NCBI GenBank assembly: GCA_027624715.1
Contig: JAQBTV010000011.1
Location: 1-37,223, forward strand
Source: Pseudomonadota bacterium
GTDB lineage: Bacteria > Pseudomonadota > Gammaproteobacteria > Burkholderiales > Eutrophovitaceae
DNA length: 37,223 bases
Direction of reading: 5' to 3'
The notes below the pieces were generated by a model. It ran no database searches and was not told the origin of the DNA. It saw only the letters and a program-made list of their open reading frames with translations. Positions 25,950 through 36,156 of the stretch are shown piece by piece; positions within the stretch are counted from its first letter, which is position 1, and each line of letters starts with the position of its first letter. Position numbers and translations under genes: made by a program.

Positions 25950-26690
25950 CTAACGACTAAGAAAATCAAATCGAGCACCAACAGACACGTCGGTTAAGTC
26001 GACTTGGAGCGGCGTAATCGAAACAAAACCTCCCTCTACCGCGTCAAAATCAGTCCCACTGCTCCGATCTTTCGCTGATCCAGCAGCACCGATCCAATAC
26101 ACAGTTTGCCCACGAGGATTTTTAGTTTGAACGACACCTTCTGCTTTGTGTCTGCGACCCAAACGGGTGATTCGCATTCCCGTAATACTGTCCGACTTAA
26201 TATCAGGAACGTTTACATTCAGTAAGAATGGAGATTGCTTCACAATATCTAGACAGCTCAACACAATGTCCCGAGCAACTTTTGCAGCTGTCGGAAAATG
26301 TTCACCATTTTTACTGGCAAGTGATACCGCAATAGCGGGCAACCCAAGCATGAACCCTTCCATCGCTGCAGCAACCGTTCCACTATAAATCGTATCCTCG
26401 GCTAAATTTGCACCGTTATTGATTCCAGAAACTACAATATCTGGAATGACATCCAATAGACCCGTAATCGCCAAATGAACACAATCTGCTGGAGTACCAT
26501 TCACTGAATAGATATTAGATTCGTGTTGATGCAAAACTAACGGTCTATCCAGAGTTAATGAGTTACTCGCTCCGCTATAGTCTTTATTGGGGGCAACAAC
26601 TACAACCTCTCCAATTTCCATCATTACTTGAATAAGAGCTTGTAATCCTGGCGCGAAAACCCCATCGTCATTACTGATGAGTATTTTCAT
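25950..26690 (-). CDS. surE: 5'/3'-nucleotidase SurE
   Basis: This metal-dependent nucleoside monophosphatase functions in stationary phase and stress survival. The active-site residues are at the start: [12 protein letters not shown] (Asp8, Asp9), [11 protein letters not shown] (Ser39) and [19 protein letters not shown] (Asn91/92). The 246 residues are normal. It is followed after a short gap by pcm; tRNA-Pro lies 78 bases upstream of its ATG on the same strand. Confidence 0.96.
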   Translation of the reverse strand: MKILISNDDGVFAPGLQALIQVMMEIGEVVVVAPNKDYSGASNSLTLDRPLVLHQHESNIYSVNGTPADCVHLAITGLLDVIPDIVVSGINNGANLAEDTIYSGTVAAAMEGFMLGLPAIAVSLASKNGEHFPTAAKVARDIVLSCLDIVKQSPFLLNVNVPDIKSDSITGMRITRLGRRHKAEGVVQTKNPRGQTVYWIGAAGSAKDRSSGTDFDAVEGGFVSITPLQVDLTDVSVGARFDFLSR

Positions 26691-26768
26691 ATCAGCGAAA
26701 ATTGATTTTGATATTTTTTAATCATGGGAAACGATCACCTTACCGAGCTCTAATTTGGTTAATATCAA

Positions 26769-26845
26769 TGGTCGGGACGGTGAGATTCGAACTCACGACC
26801 CCCTGCACCCCATGCAGGTACGCTACCAGGCTGCGCTACGCCCCG
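26769..26845 (-). tRNA. proL: tRNA-Pro (anticodon GGG)
   Basis: The gene is 77 bases with encoded CCA. The acceptor CGGGGCG pairs with CGTCCCG through one G-U. The D-arm GCGCAGCCTGGTAGCG is typical of proline tRNA. The anticodon stem CCTGC/GCAGG encloses the loop ATGGGGT, giving GGG. It follows merR, as in Pseudomonas, and surE is next on the same strand. Confidence 0.96.
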
Positions 26846-26868
26846 ACGGTTAATAAAAAAGAGGTGAA

Positions 26869-26877
26869 ATTATATCA
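26869..26877 (-). promoter_or_regulatory. Extended -10 promoter of tRNA-Pro
   Basis: The minus strand reads TGATATAAT, a perfect -10 TATAAT (26874-26869) with the extended TG one base upstream. Its TGA is the stop codon of merR (26877-26875). No -35 is seen at 16-18 bases, as allowed for extended -10 promoters. It lies 23 bases before the tRNA 5' end. Confidence 0.5.
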
Positions 26878-27222
26878 GACAGGCTCTGAGCTCCCGCGAA
26901 GAATCAAGAGAATCTCTTCCAATTCAACTGGCTCTACTGAAGAGTAAGCGGCCGAGTCTTGAAGGGGTGTCTTCGTTACAGCGGCGTTTAACTTTGAACG
27001 CGCTCCATGAATTGTGAATCCATCTTGTCTAAGTAACTCCTTGATTCTGAGAACGAGAAGAACTTCTTTTTTTTGGTAGTAACGACGTCTAGACCGGCGA
27101 TCAATAGATTGTAACTCCGGAAACTCTTGCTCCCAGTAGCGCAACACATGTGGCTTAACGTCGCAGAGCCTACTGACCTCTCCGATAGTGAAGTAACGCT
27201 TGTCTGGTATTGAATAAACCAA
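26875..27222 (-). CDS. MerR family transcriptional regulator
   Basis: This is a short MerR-type DNA-binding protein of 115 residues; the regulon and effector are unknown. The winged helix-turn-helix is clear (YFTIGEVSRLCDVKPHVLRYWEQEFPEL cut here: FTIGEVSRL, then VLRYWE), followed by RRRYYQKKEVLLVLRIKELL and the start of a dimerisation helix. There is no effector-binding cysteine set. The gene position after ihfA and before tRNA-Pro is conserved (PA2737-type). The start is TTG at 27222 with AGGG seven bases upstream; no ATG is available near the domain start. Confidence 0.9.
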   Translation of the reverse strand: MVYSIPDKRYFTIGEVSRLCDVKPHVLRYWEQEFPELQSIDRRSRRRYYQKKEVLLVLRIKELLRQDGFTIHGARSKLNAAVTKTPLQDSAAYSSVEPVELEEILLILRGSSEPV

Positions 27223-27239
27223 AGTAAACCCTAAAACTT

Positions 27240-27548
27240 TTAACCCTCGTTCTGGTTTGTGCGACCACTCTTTTCTACACGCTGTTTGAATTTTTGACTT
27301 GGATGAAACGTAACAACACGTCTCGCAGAAATTGGAATTGCCTCTCCAGTTTTTGGATTTCGTCCTGGTCTCTGGCTTTTATCTCTCAACTGAAAATTAC
27401 CAAAACCAGAAAGCTTCACATCTTCACCCTTCTCTAGGCATGCTCTAATTTCCTCAAAAAAAACTTCTACAAAATCTTTAGCTTCAGTCTTATTCAGTCC
27501 TAATTTTTCAAAAATAAGATCTGATAATTCAGCTTTGGTCAGTGTCAT
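27240..27548 (-). CDS. ihfA: Integration host factor subunit alpha
   Basis: IHF-alpha forms a heterodimer with IHF-beta that sharply bends DNA in recombination, replication and transcription. The 102 residues show [17 protein letters not shown], the family motif [21 protein letters not shown] and the beta-arm [16 protein letters not shown]. It lies 11 bases after pheT and 17 bases before merR, in one operon. Confidence 0.96.
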   Translation of the reverse strand: MTLTKAELSDLIFEKLGLNKTEAKDFVEVFFEEIRACLEKGEDVKLSGFGNFQLRDKSQRPGRNPKTGEAIPISARRVVTFHPSQKFKQRVEKSGRTNQNEG

Positions 27549-27559
27549 CTAATTGATCC

Positions 27560-29923
27560 TTATATTCTGCGTGTTGCGTTGAAACGCAATTCTACTAACT
27601 GAAACACTTGCGCCACTGATTCCTCAACCTCTTCATCTGTAAGGGTTTTTTCTTCATTCTGAAACATTATAGCTAAAGCTACACTTTTATTCTGCTCAGC
27701 TATACCCTTACCTAAATAAATATCAAATAAAGTCACGTCTGAGAGGTGCCGAATATTTTCAGTCAATATACAAGAAATGATTTGTTCAACCTCCATATCA
27801 GCCGCAACCTCAAACGCTACATCCCGTCGCACTGCTGGAACTCTCGAAAAAGCCCTGTATTGGGGCACGCTCGATTCAGGCAAAGCATCAATATTCAACT
27901 CGAATGCCACCGTATTGGCATCAAGGTCATACTTTTGACTCAACTCCGGGTGCAATTCACCCAGCACACCTAGCTCTTCTCCGTTGACTACAATAGATGC
28001 TACCTTTCCCGGATGAAAGCTCTTATGACGAGTAATCCCAAAGGTTAATTGACTGGTTTTCAGTATATTCTCAAGATCACCCTTGAGATCAAAGAAATCC
28101 GCAGTTCGGCTGGTCTCAGCCCACTGTTCAGGAAGCGATGAGCCCGAGATCATACCCGCTACCTTCCTATACTGAATGATCTCGCCAGAGTCACTTCGTT
28201 CAAAACACAAACTGCTTTCAAAAATTCGAACTCGCTCGATACGATGACTTATATTTCTTTGTAATACTAACGCGAGGCTCCCCAAAAGATTCGTTCGCAT
28301 AACTGAGTATTGTTCTGCAATAGGATTAGCCAGGGGAATTACTCCATTAACCACGCTGAAATCATTTTCAAGGAGTTTATCCACAAAGCTATAAGTGATG
28401 ACCTCCTGGAAACCTTGCTGAATCAAAACTCTTTTGATGCGCTCATCCCAATCTGGCCATTCTCTAGTGGGTATCATATTTGCTTCAGAACGGGGCAACG
28501 TACTGGGAAGTTTGTTAAATCCTTCGATGCGAACAATTTCTTCAATGAGATCTTCTTCTAGTTCAATATCAAACCGATAACTAGGCGGCACAACTAAAAA
28601 GGCATCACCCTCAGCGGATACACTCATTTCTAAACGCTCTAGGATTTGTCTCATTCTCTCAACAGACACATCGATACCAATCAACCGGTGCACACGCTCT
28701 GGTCGGAACACTATCCCTCGTCGCTCGACAAAACTGGAACCTGTCTCTGTAAAGGACTCAACACTACCACCACAAATCTCAGTAATTAGATTTGCCAGCC
28801 GCCACAATGCGCGTCTGGACCCTTGCGGGTCTACTCCTCGCTCGAATCTATGAAGTGCATCTGTTGAAAAACCAAGAGAACGCCATTTCCCAGCTACCGA
28901 TTGTATCGAGAACACAGCGGCTTCTAGAAAAATATTTGTTGTCTCATCGTCTACCGCCGTAAGCTCTCCTCCCATAATTCCAGCCAGAGCTACTGGACCC
29001 GAATCATCTGAAATCATCTGCATATCTTCAGAAATCGCTAATTGCTGACCATTGAGCAACCCTAATACCTCACCAACTCGACCATACCTTACTGAGATGT
29101 TTCCTTTAAGTTTATCTCGATCAAACGCATGCATAGGTTGGCCAAGTTCAAGCATCACATAATTTGTCAAATCGACGATCGCTCTAATCCCACGAATACC
29201 AGATCGCTCTAATTTTTGCAAAATGTGTGGTGGTGTCTTAACACTAGAATTAATACCGCGTATGGTTAACCCACAATACAACGGACATGCTTTTTCATCC
29301 GCGATAGTGATGGAAAGATCTTTGTGCCCAATCGAACTTTTCTCCTCTACTTTTGGGTATTGAACAGTAACTCCACTGATCGCTTGCACCTCTCTCGCGA
29401 TTCCCATAATAGATAAACAATCACCTCTATTCGCGGTTAACTTCAACATAAACACATTGTCATTTAAGTCAAATACATCTCGAATATCTGTACCAACGGC
29501 CAGATCAGTCGCAAGCGACATCAAACCAGCATCATCATCGGATATATCTAGTTCGCGTCCTGAACACAGCATCCCTAGCGATAACTCACCTTTGAAGTTC
29601 GCACGTTTAATCACTAGGCCACTCGGCAACTGCGCATTAACCAACGCCGTTGGCACTTTCATTCCCTCCGCGGCATTAGGAGCGCCGCAGACAATTTGTA
29701 ATAGCTTAGACTCCCCGACATCGATGTCACATATTTTTAGTTTATCCGCATTAGGATGTGGCCTAATATGCGTGATACGCCCAACCACCACGCCCTTTAA
29801 ATTTTTTGCAACCGGCTCAACCGACTCAACTTCAAGACCTGCCATAGTCAAAGCATTTGATAGCTCATCAGTAGTGAACGTTGTAGAACAGACGGATCGC
29901 AACCAATTTTCTGAAAATTTCAT
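27560..29923 (-). CDS. pheT: Phenylalanine-tRNA ligase beta subunit
   Basis: This is the large subunit of the heterotetrameric PheRS; it binds tRNA and edits Tyr-tRNA-Phe. The N-terminal tRNA-binding domain (VVGRITHIRPHPNADKLKIC) is followed by B3/B4 (editing), B5 (GIDVSVERMRQILERL) and the catalytic-like core. The C-terminal FDX-ACB anticodon domain (FSRVPAVRRDVAFEV to RFNATRRI) is last. The 787 residues match the usual 795. It begins 17 bases after pheS. Confidence 0.96.
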   Translation of the reverse strand: MKFSENWLRSVCSTTFTTDELSNALTMAGLEVESVEPVAKNLKGVVVGRITHIRPHPNADKLKICDIDVGESKLLQIVCGAPNAAEGMKVPTALVNAQLPSGLVIKRANFKGELSLGMLCSGRELDISDDDAGLMSLATDLAVGTDIRDVFDLNDNVFMLKLTANRGDCLSIMGIAREVQAISGVTVQYPKVEEKSSIGHKDLSITIADEKACPLYCGLTIRGINSSVKTPPHILQKLERSGIRGIRAIVDLTNYVMLELGQPMHAFDRDKLKGNISVRYGRVGEVLGLLNGQQLAISEDMQMISDDSGPVALAGIMGGELTAVDDETTNIFLEAAVFSIQSVAGKWRSLGFSTDALHRFERGVDPQGSRRALWRLANLITEICGGSVESFTETGSSFVERRGIVFRPERVHRLIGIDVSVERMRQILERLEMSVSAEGDAFLVVPPSYRFDIELEEDLIEEIVRIEGFNKLPSTLPRSEANMIPTREWPDWDERIKRVLIQQGFQEVITYSFVDKLLENDFSVVNGVIPLANPIAEQYSVMRTNLLGSLALVLQRNISHRIERVRIFESSLCFERSDSGEIIQYRKVAGMISGSSLPEQWAETSRTADFFDLKGDLENILKTSQLTFGITRHKSFHPGKVASIVVNGEELGVLGELHPELSQKYDLDANTVAFELNIDALPESSVPQYRAFSRVPAVRRDVAFEVAADMEVEQIISCILTENIRHLSDVTLFDIYLGKGIAEQNKSVALAIMFQNEEKTLTDEEVEESVAQVFQLVELRFNATRRI

Positions 29924-29940
29924 AACAGATTGTCGCTACA

Positions 29941-30977
<1,037 letters not shown>

Positions 30978-30990
30978 CTCCACTCAACAC

Positions 30991-31350
30991 CTAGGAGACT
31001 AGACCGTGACGCGCTTGTTCTGCTATCTTTTCAAACGCAACTGGATCATGGTATGCCACATCTGCAAGCACCTTACGATCCACTTCAATTGATGCCTTCT
31101 TTAACCCATTAATCAAAGTGCTATAGGTTAATCCGCACGCACGAGCGGCAGCATTGATACGTATTATCCAAAGCGCTCTAAACTCTCGTTTCTTCGTACG
31201 TCTATCACGATACGCGTACTGGCCTGCTTTAATGACAGCCTGTTTCGCGACGCGATACACATTATTTCTTCGTCCGCGAAAGCCTTCCGCTTGATCTAAA
31301 ACTTTTTTGTGTCGCGCTTTGGCGACTACACCTCTTTTAACTCTTGGCAT
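30991..31350 (-). CDS. rplT: 50S ribosomal protein L20
   Basis: L20 is an early 23S rRNA-binding protein needed for 50S assembly, and in E. coli it also represses its own operon at the mRNA level. The 119 residues show [37 protein letters not shown] and [17 protein letters not shown]. It lies 12 bases after rpmI. Confidence 0.97.
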   Translation of the reverse strand: MPRVKRGVVAKARHKKVLDQAEGFRGRRNNVYRVAKQAVIKAGQYAYRDRRTKKREFRALWIIRINAAARACGLTYSTLINGLKKASIEVDRKVLADVAYHDPVAFEKIAEQARHGLVS

Positions 31351-31362
31351 CTCGACTCTCCT

Positions 31363-31560
31363 TTAAGCGTACGGAAGCATTGCGCGAATAGCTGCTTGAT
31401 CACCAGCAGCCACGGAAACAGTACCGCGCAAATGGCGCTTCCGTTTCGTCGTCTTCTTCGTGAGGATATGCCTCAGATTAGCCTGAGTTCTCTTGATTCG
31501 ACCGGTACCACCGACCTTGAAACGCTTAGCTGCGCCTCTTTTGGTTTTCATTTTTGGCAT
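31363..31560 (-). CDS. rpmI: 50S ribosomal protein L35
   Basis: L35 is a small basic protein of the 50S subunit. The 65 residues start [19 protein letters not shown] and contain [19 protein letters not shown] precedes the ATG closely. A 110-base leader separates it from infC; it could hold the L20 autoregulatory site, but no pseudoknot was worked out here. Confidence 0.97.
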   Translation of the reverse strand: MPKMKTKRGAAKRFKVGGTGRIKRTQANLRHILTKKTTKRKRHLRGTVSVAAGDQAAIRAMLPYA

Positions 31561-31670
31561 TTAAGCCCCCTTTTTTAAGACAGCCAGGCGCCCCTAATAC
31601 GGGTACTTGTTAAACCTGCAATCCCTTGTTTTAAAACTTCTCATCCGAGCTAATCAGCTCAAGAATCGCA

Positions 31671-32258
31671 TTATAACGATTTCTCCAACTTCTCGCCTTC
31701 AGAAGAATCCGCCTTCATTTTCTGACGCTTTTGCTTTTCCTCTGGTTTTAGCGGTGCAACCACCATGACCATCTGTCTACCTTCCATTTTTGGAAACTGC
31801 TCAACTTGCCCATGATCCTCTAGGTCACCTCTAACTCGCTGTAAGAGCTGTGCCCCAAGATTTAGGTGTGCCATTTCACGCCCCCTAAACCTCAACGTCA
31901 CCTTTGTCTTGTCACCCTCAGTTAAGAAGCGAATCAGATTCCGAAGTTTGATTTGATAATCCCCTTCATCTGTCCCAGGTCTAAACTTAATTTCCTTGAC
32001 CTGTATTTTTTTTTGCTTAGCCTTGGCATCCTGCTTCTTTTTTTGCTCGTTATATTTGAACTTTCCATAGTCCATCAAACGACATACCGGCGGCACTGCA
32101 GTCGGCGCTATCTCAACAAGATCAATTTCTGCCGCTTCCGCCTTCGCAAGTGCCTGACTAATTTCCATAACTCCGATGGGTTCTCCTTCGATACCTACCA
32201 GTCTAATTTGAGGCGCCGTAATCTCCTCATTAATTCGGGCTTCTTTTTCTCGAGCTAT
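31671..32258 (-). CDS. infC: Translation initiation factor IF-3, probable AUA start
   Basis: IF-3 binds the 30S subunit, prevents subunit joining and proofreads the start codon-anticodon pair. The first ATG of the frame (32168) would remove about 30 residues of the conserved N-terminal domain. The frame is open and IF3-like upstream ([23 protein letters not shown]) to an in-frame TAG. In this stretch the best initiator is ATA at 32258, with AGGAGG eight bases upstream. This gives 195 residues. Later segments include [35 protein letters not shown] and [14 protein letters not shown] rare start codon fits IF-3 autoregulation as known for E. coli AUU. Confidence 0.9.
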   Translation of the reverse strand: MAREKEARINEEITAPQIRLVGIEGEPIGVMEISQALAKAEAAEIDLVEIAPTAVPPVCRLMDYGKFKYNEQKKKQDAKAKQKKIQVKEIKFRPGTDEGDYQIKLRNLIRFLTEGDKTKVTLRFRGREMAHLNLGAQLLQRVRGDLEDHGQVEQFPKMEGRQMVMVVAPLKPEEKQKRQKMKADSSEGEKLEKSL

Positions 32259-32296
32259 GGGTTGAACCTCCTAATCTAATTTAACTACAAAAAGAG

Positions 32297-34204
32297 CTAA
32301 CGCTTAGCGTCAAGCTCGGAATTCAAACGTTCGTAAAGGGTCTCCAACAACATTGGCCCTAAGTCTTCACCACCTCGGCAACGAACAGCGACTTGGCTTG
32401 CTTCTACTTCCTTATCACCCACAATCAATTGGTACGGAAGCTTCTGGAGACTGTGCCCGCGGATTTTATAGGTTATCTTTTCGTTTCTCAAGTCGGAAAT
32501 AACTCTGAACCCCCTAGAAATCAATTGTTTTGTCACATCTTGCGCATAATCTGCGTGACGATCGGCGACGTTCATCACAACGATCTGTACTGGGGATAGC
32601 CAAAGTGGCATAGCACCCGCATGATGCTCGATGAGGATCCCGATGAATCGCTCCATTGACCCAAGGATCGCTCGATGAAGCATCACAGGGGTTTTTCTAG
32701 CATTATCTTCAGACACGTACTCGGCCCCTAACCTGAGAGGCATCATAAAATCCACCTGGATAGTACCGCACTGCCAAGAGCGACCAATTGAATCTTTTAA
32801 GTGATACTCAACCTTCGGTCCGTAAAAGGCGCCCTCTCCAGGAAGCTCTTCCCAGTTCACGCCGCAAGTTTGAAGGGCAGATCGAAGAGCCGCCTCCGCA
32901 TGATCCCAAACCGAGTCATCCCCTAAGCGCTGCTCAGGCCGTAATGCTAATTTAATCGCGATATTTTTAAACTTGAAATCACTGTAAGTTTTCAATGCAA
33001 GTTTATGAAATTCAACAACTTCTTTCTCTATTTGTTGGTCTGTACAGAAAATGTGTCCATCATCCTGAGTGAACGCCCTGACGCGCATGAGACCATGCAA
33101 TGCGCCCGAGGGTTCATTACGATGACAACCACCAAACTCACCGTATCTCAGGGGCAGATCGCGATAACTACGCAAACCACTATTGAAAATTTGCACATGC
33201 CCAGGACAGTTCATCGGCTTGACGGCATATTCACGATTCTCTGAGGCCGTAAAAAACATATTGTCACGGAAATTATCCCAATGCCCAGACTTTTTCCAAA
33301 GCGACACATCCAATATTTGAGGACATTTCACTTCCTGATAGCCATTATTCTCATAGACGCGTCGCATATACTGCTCGACCTGCTGCCACAGCCTCCATCC
33401 CTTAGGGCGCCAAAACACCATGCCGGGCGCTTCCTCCTGACTATGAAAAAAATCAAGTTGTCGACCAAGTTTGCGGTGATCTCTCTTTTCGGCCTCTTCA
33501 AGTTTAAAGAGATGAGCCTCCAAATCCTCTTGTGTTCCCCAAGCGGTGCCATAAATTCGTTGGAGCATCGCATTATCAGAATTACCACGCCAATAGGCCC
33601 CAGCTACCTTTAGTAACTTAAATGCCTTGAGCTTGCCGGTAGAGGGGACATGGGGTCCGCGGCATAAATCAGTAAACTCACCCTGAGAGTACATAGAAAT
33701 CTCTTCACCTTCAGGCAAATCGCTAATAATTTCAGACTTATACGCCTCGCCAATGGACTGGAAATAATTACTCGCCTCATCTCGCTCGCGAACAGACCGC
33801 TCTATGCGCAGATCTTTTTTAGAGAGCTGCTTCATTTTTTTCTCAATAGCAACCAAGTCATCTGGAGTAAAAGCTCGATCAAAGGAGAAGTCGTAATAAA
33901 AACCATCCTCAATCACTGGACCAATGGTCACTTGCGCGCTCGGGTAAAGCTCTTTTACAGCATGCGCAAGCAAATGCGCGGTTGAGTGACGAATCACATC
34001 GACACCATCTGTGTCTGTATTCGTAATAATAGCCAGTTGTGCGTCTTTCGAAACAACATGATTTAAGTCAACCATATGGCCATCGAGGCGCCCTGCCACG
34101 GCAACCTTTCCCAAACTGGGAGCAATCGATCTTGCAATCGAACCTACCGATAAAGACTGATCAAACGTTCGAACTGAACCATCTGGTAGCTTTACATTAA
34201 TCAT
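32297..34204 (-). CDS. thrS: Threonine-tRNA ligase
   Basis: This class II synthetase charges tRNA-Thr. In order it has a TGS domain ([15 protein letters not shown]), an editing domain with HSTAH-type zinc-like histidines ([15 protein letters not shown]), the catalytic core ([36 protein letters not shown]) and the anticodon domain ([15 protein letters not shown]). ATG at 34204 has GAGG five bases upstream and gives 635 residues, near the usual 642. An extra 13 residues are open upstream. It heads the thrS-infC-rpmI-rplT operon. Confidence 0.97.
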   Translation of the reverse strand: MINVKLPDGSVRTFDQSLSVGSIARSIAPSLGKVAVAGRLDGHMVDLNHVVSKDAQLAIITNTDTDGVDVIRHSTAHLLAHAVKELYPSAQVTIGPVIEDGFYYDFSFDRAFTPDDLVAIEKKMKQLSKKDLRIERSVRERDEASNYFQSIGEAYKSEIISDLPEGEEISMYSQGEFTDLCRGPHVPSTGKLKAFKLLKVAGAYWRGNSDNAMLQRIYGTAWGTQEDLEAHLFKLEEAEKRDHRKLGRQLDFFHSQEEAPGMVFWRPKGWRLWQQVEQYMRRVYENNGYQEVKCPQILDVSLWKKSGHWDNFRDNMFFTASENREYAVKPMNCPGHVQIFNSGLRSYRDLPLRYGEFGGCHRNEPSGALHGLMRVRAFTQDDGHIFCTDQQIEKEVVEFHKLALKTYSDFKFKNIAIKLALRPEQRLGDDSVWDHAEAALRSALQTCGVNWEELPGEGAFYGPKVEYHLKDSIGRSWQCGTIQVDFMMPLRLGAEYVSEDNARKTPVMLHRAILGSMERFIGILIEHHAGAMPLWLSPVQIVVMNVADRHADYAQDVTKQLISRGFRVISDLRNEKITYKIRGHSLQKLPYQLIVGDKEVEASQVAVRCRGGEDLGPMLLETLYERLNSELDAKR

Positions 34205-34492
34205 TTGTACCTCAATTAAATCTAAGTCAGAACAATATACCAAACTTCACCCATAAAGCGGGAACGCGACCTGATTGAGACCATGCGCTAATGGCACTGA
34301 ACCTTCGAAAAAATTGGAGCAGGAAAAATACTAATATAATTACGGCAGGGTTGACTTTTCGTACTGCTCACGTTAGCTAAACAGAAAGACTGGAAATATT
34401 TTTGACTAGGCTGATACACTTTAGGGGAAGGTATACACAAACTTACGCGTTCTATAGGTATCCTTACAGATACTAAAAAAAGTAAGTCAACA

Positions 34493-35182
34493 TTATCTTT
34501 CAGATTGAACTTTTTCACCAAATTCCCAAATACCGACACGCTGGTCGCCATTTAAAAATGTTAATGCGCCTTGACCGTGCATCTTGTCGTCTCGCCACTC
34601 ACCAATATACTGGTCACCATTTACATATGTGTAGGTGCCTTGACCGTGCATCTTGTCGTCTCGCCACTCACCGACATACTGGTCACCATTCTCATATGTG
34701 TAGGTGCCTTGACCGTGCATCTTGTCGTCTCTGAGTTCACCGTAATACTCCTCATCATCTACAGATATGAACGTGCCTTGGCCATGCATTGTATCCTCTC
34801 GCCACTCACCGACATACTGGTCACCATTGGCAAATGTGAAGGTGCCTTGACCGTGCCTCTTGTCATCTTTGTATTCACCGACATACTCCCCCCCATCTGC
34901 AGATGTTTTAGTACCCTGACAATTATTCCAAGTCACTGCGCGATCTTCTGGGCATGGGGACAACACATCTCTTTCTATCCTACGTTCGTTATTCTTTAAA
35001 CCGGCGTTTTTCTGCTCACTCTCAAGTTCCAAGCCCTTACTTTCACCTTCCAAGCCCTTATTTTCACCTGCAAATCTGCTAAGCAAGTCTTCCCTGGAGA
35101 AAATATGAAGCTGATAGACATTTAAGCCGGCAGACAATATAAGTAAAACAACTAAAAACCAAAAGGTAGAACGACCGATCAT
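34493..35182 (-). CDS. Membrane-anchored MORN-repeat protein
   Basis: This 229-residue protein has a membrane helix at about residues 7-25 (FWFLVVLLILSAGLNVYQL) and a charged, Glu/Lys-rich linker (about 35-75) with GLEGES/GLELES repeats. Five full 23-residue MORN repeats follow, of the pattern YVGEWRDDKMHGQGTYTY-NGD, with a partial sixth at the C terminus. MORN repeats bind lipids or proteins in eukaryotes; no specific role can be given here. The catalytic domains sometimes fused to MORN repeats are absent. No clear ribosome-binding site precedes the ATG. Neighbouring genes give no functional hint. Confidence 0.85.
   Translation of the reverse strand: MIGRSTFWFLVVLLILSAGLNVYQLHIFSREDLLSRFAGENKGLEGESKGLELESEQKNAGLKNNERRIERDVLSPCPEDRAVTWNNCQGTKTSADGGEYVGEYKDDKRHGQGTFTFANGDQYVGEWREDTMHGQGTFISVDDEEYYGELRDDKMHGQGTYTYENGDQYVGEWRDDKMHGQGTYTYVNGDQYIGEWRDDKMHGQGALTFLNGDQRVGIWEFGEKVQSER
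34570..34914 (-). repeat. Five tandem 69-bp MORN-coding repeats
   Basis: Five units of 69 bases begin at 34570, 34639, 34708, 34777 and 34846. Units 1 and 2 differ at about 4 of 69 positions; the other units are more diverged. Each encodes one 23-residue MORN repeat. The near identity of the last two protein repeats points to recent duplication. Confidence 0.9.
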
Positions 35183-35384
35183 AAGGGGTTTAAGCGCATT
35201 ATTAAATTATCAAATTATACTTAAATGTCTAAGCTTTAACGCCATCTCATTAAAAAAACCGTGAATCTCTATTTTGATAGTACCCGCCTCGATTCTAGGC
35301 TAAACATTTGCAATATCACTTCGATCAAAGTGAATTATTTTATGCAAAAAAATCTGCCTACTGTTTACGCGAACCGAAATCACA

Positions 35385-36104
35385 TTAACCAACAAGATCA
35401 GGACGACAGTTCACAATCAATTCAGCAACTGATGCCGTATTTGGAAGGGAAATGATCGTATTAACCAACTCGGCAAGATCATCAGCTGAAATCATGTCCG
35501 CAAGCGCAACACTTTCTATTGAACTGGTCATATCGGTTGCAACGTATCCGGGACACAATGCTGTACACCGAACACCGTCTGCCCAGCCTCCATGTCGGGT
35601 TGCATGTGACAAAGCAACGGCAGCAAATTTTGTCATCGAATAACCAACGCCATTACCAAACACCGCCTTCCCCGCTAGCGACGCCACGTTAACCACGCGA
35701 CCAGAACCGCATTTTCTTAAATGAGGCAGCGCCAGACACGTCATAGATAGAGGCGCTTTGACGTTCACAGACCACATAAGGTCTAGCCCCTTTTCATTGA
35801 ATTCACCATCATCAACGGATACTGGCTGCATGATTCCTGCGTTATTCACTAATCCATCAATCCGACCATAACGCTCGGCAGTTGTATCTACCCAGACCTT
35901 ATGCGTTTCTTTATCTACGGCATCATACTTGCTGATCAACACACGACTGGTGTCCCAGTCTTTAACTGTATTCCTCATAGCCTCAATATCGCGAACACCA
36001 AGACTGAGCGAAAAACCAGCTTGATAGAGGTTACGAGCAATCGCTAGACCAATACCTCTGCTTGCTCCAGAGATCATTACCACACGTCCTTCAGGAGATA
36101 TCAT
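35385..36104 (-). CDS. SDR family NAD(P)-dependent oxidoreductase
   Basis: This is a classical short-chain dehydrogenase of 239 residues; its substrate is unknown. It shows the nucleotide loop SGASRGIG (12-19), NNAG (87-90), the catalytic Ser142 (NVASLAGK) and Tyr155/Lys159 (GYSMTK). The PGYVATDM segment after the active site is standard. It lies 52 bases downstream of the CmcJ/NvfI-like gene on the same strand, so the two are probably one operon and may act on the same small molecule. Confidence 0.9.
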   Translation of the reverse strand: MISPEGRVVMISGASRGIGLAIARNLYQAGFSLSLGVRDIEAMRNTVKDWDTSRVLISKYDAVDKETHKVWVDTTAERYGRIDGLVNNAGIMQPVSVDDGEFNEKGLDLMWSVNVKAPLSMTCLALPHLRKCGSGRVVNVASLAGKAVFGNGVGYSMTKFAAVALSHATRHGGWADGVRCTALCPGYVATDMTSSIESVALADMISADDLAELVNTIISLPNTASVAELIVNCRPDLVG

Positions 36105-36156
36105 CAGTATTTAACCTTTCTATAAATTGGGTGTTACATCCATGGATTCATGGACT

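Noticed and set aside
34570-34914. Regular repeats that could be taken for a CRISPR array
   Set aside because: The units are contiguous, coding, in frame and have no spacers.
34571-34999. Repetitive 142-codon plus-strand ORF
   Set aside because: It is the antisense shadow of the MORN repeats; its regularity comes from the 69-bp repeat unit.
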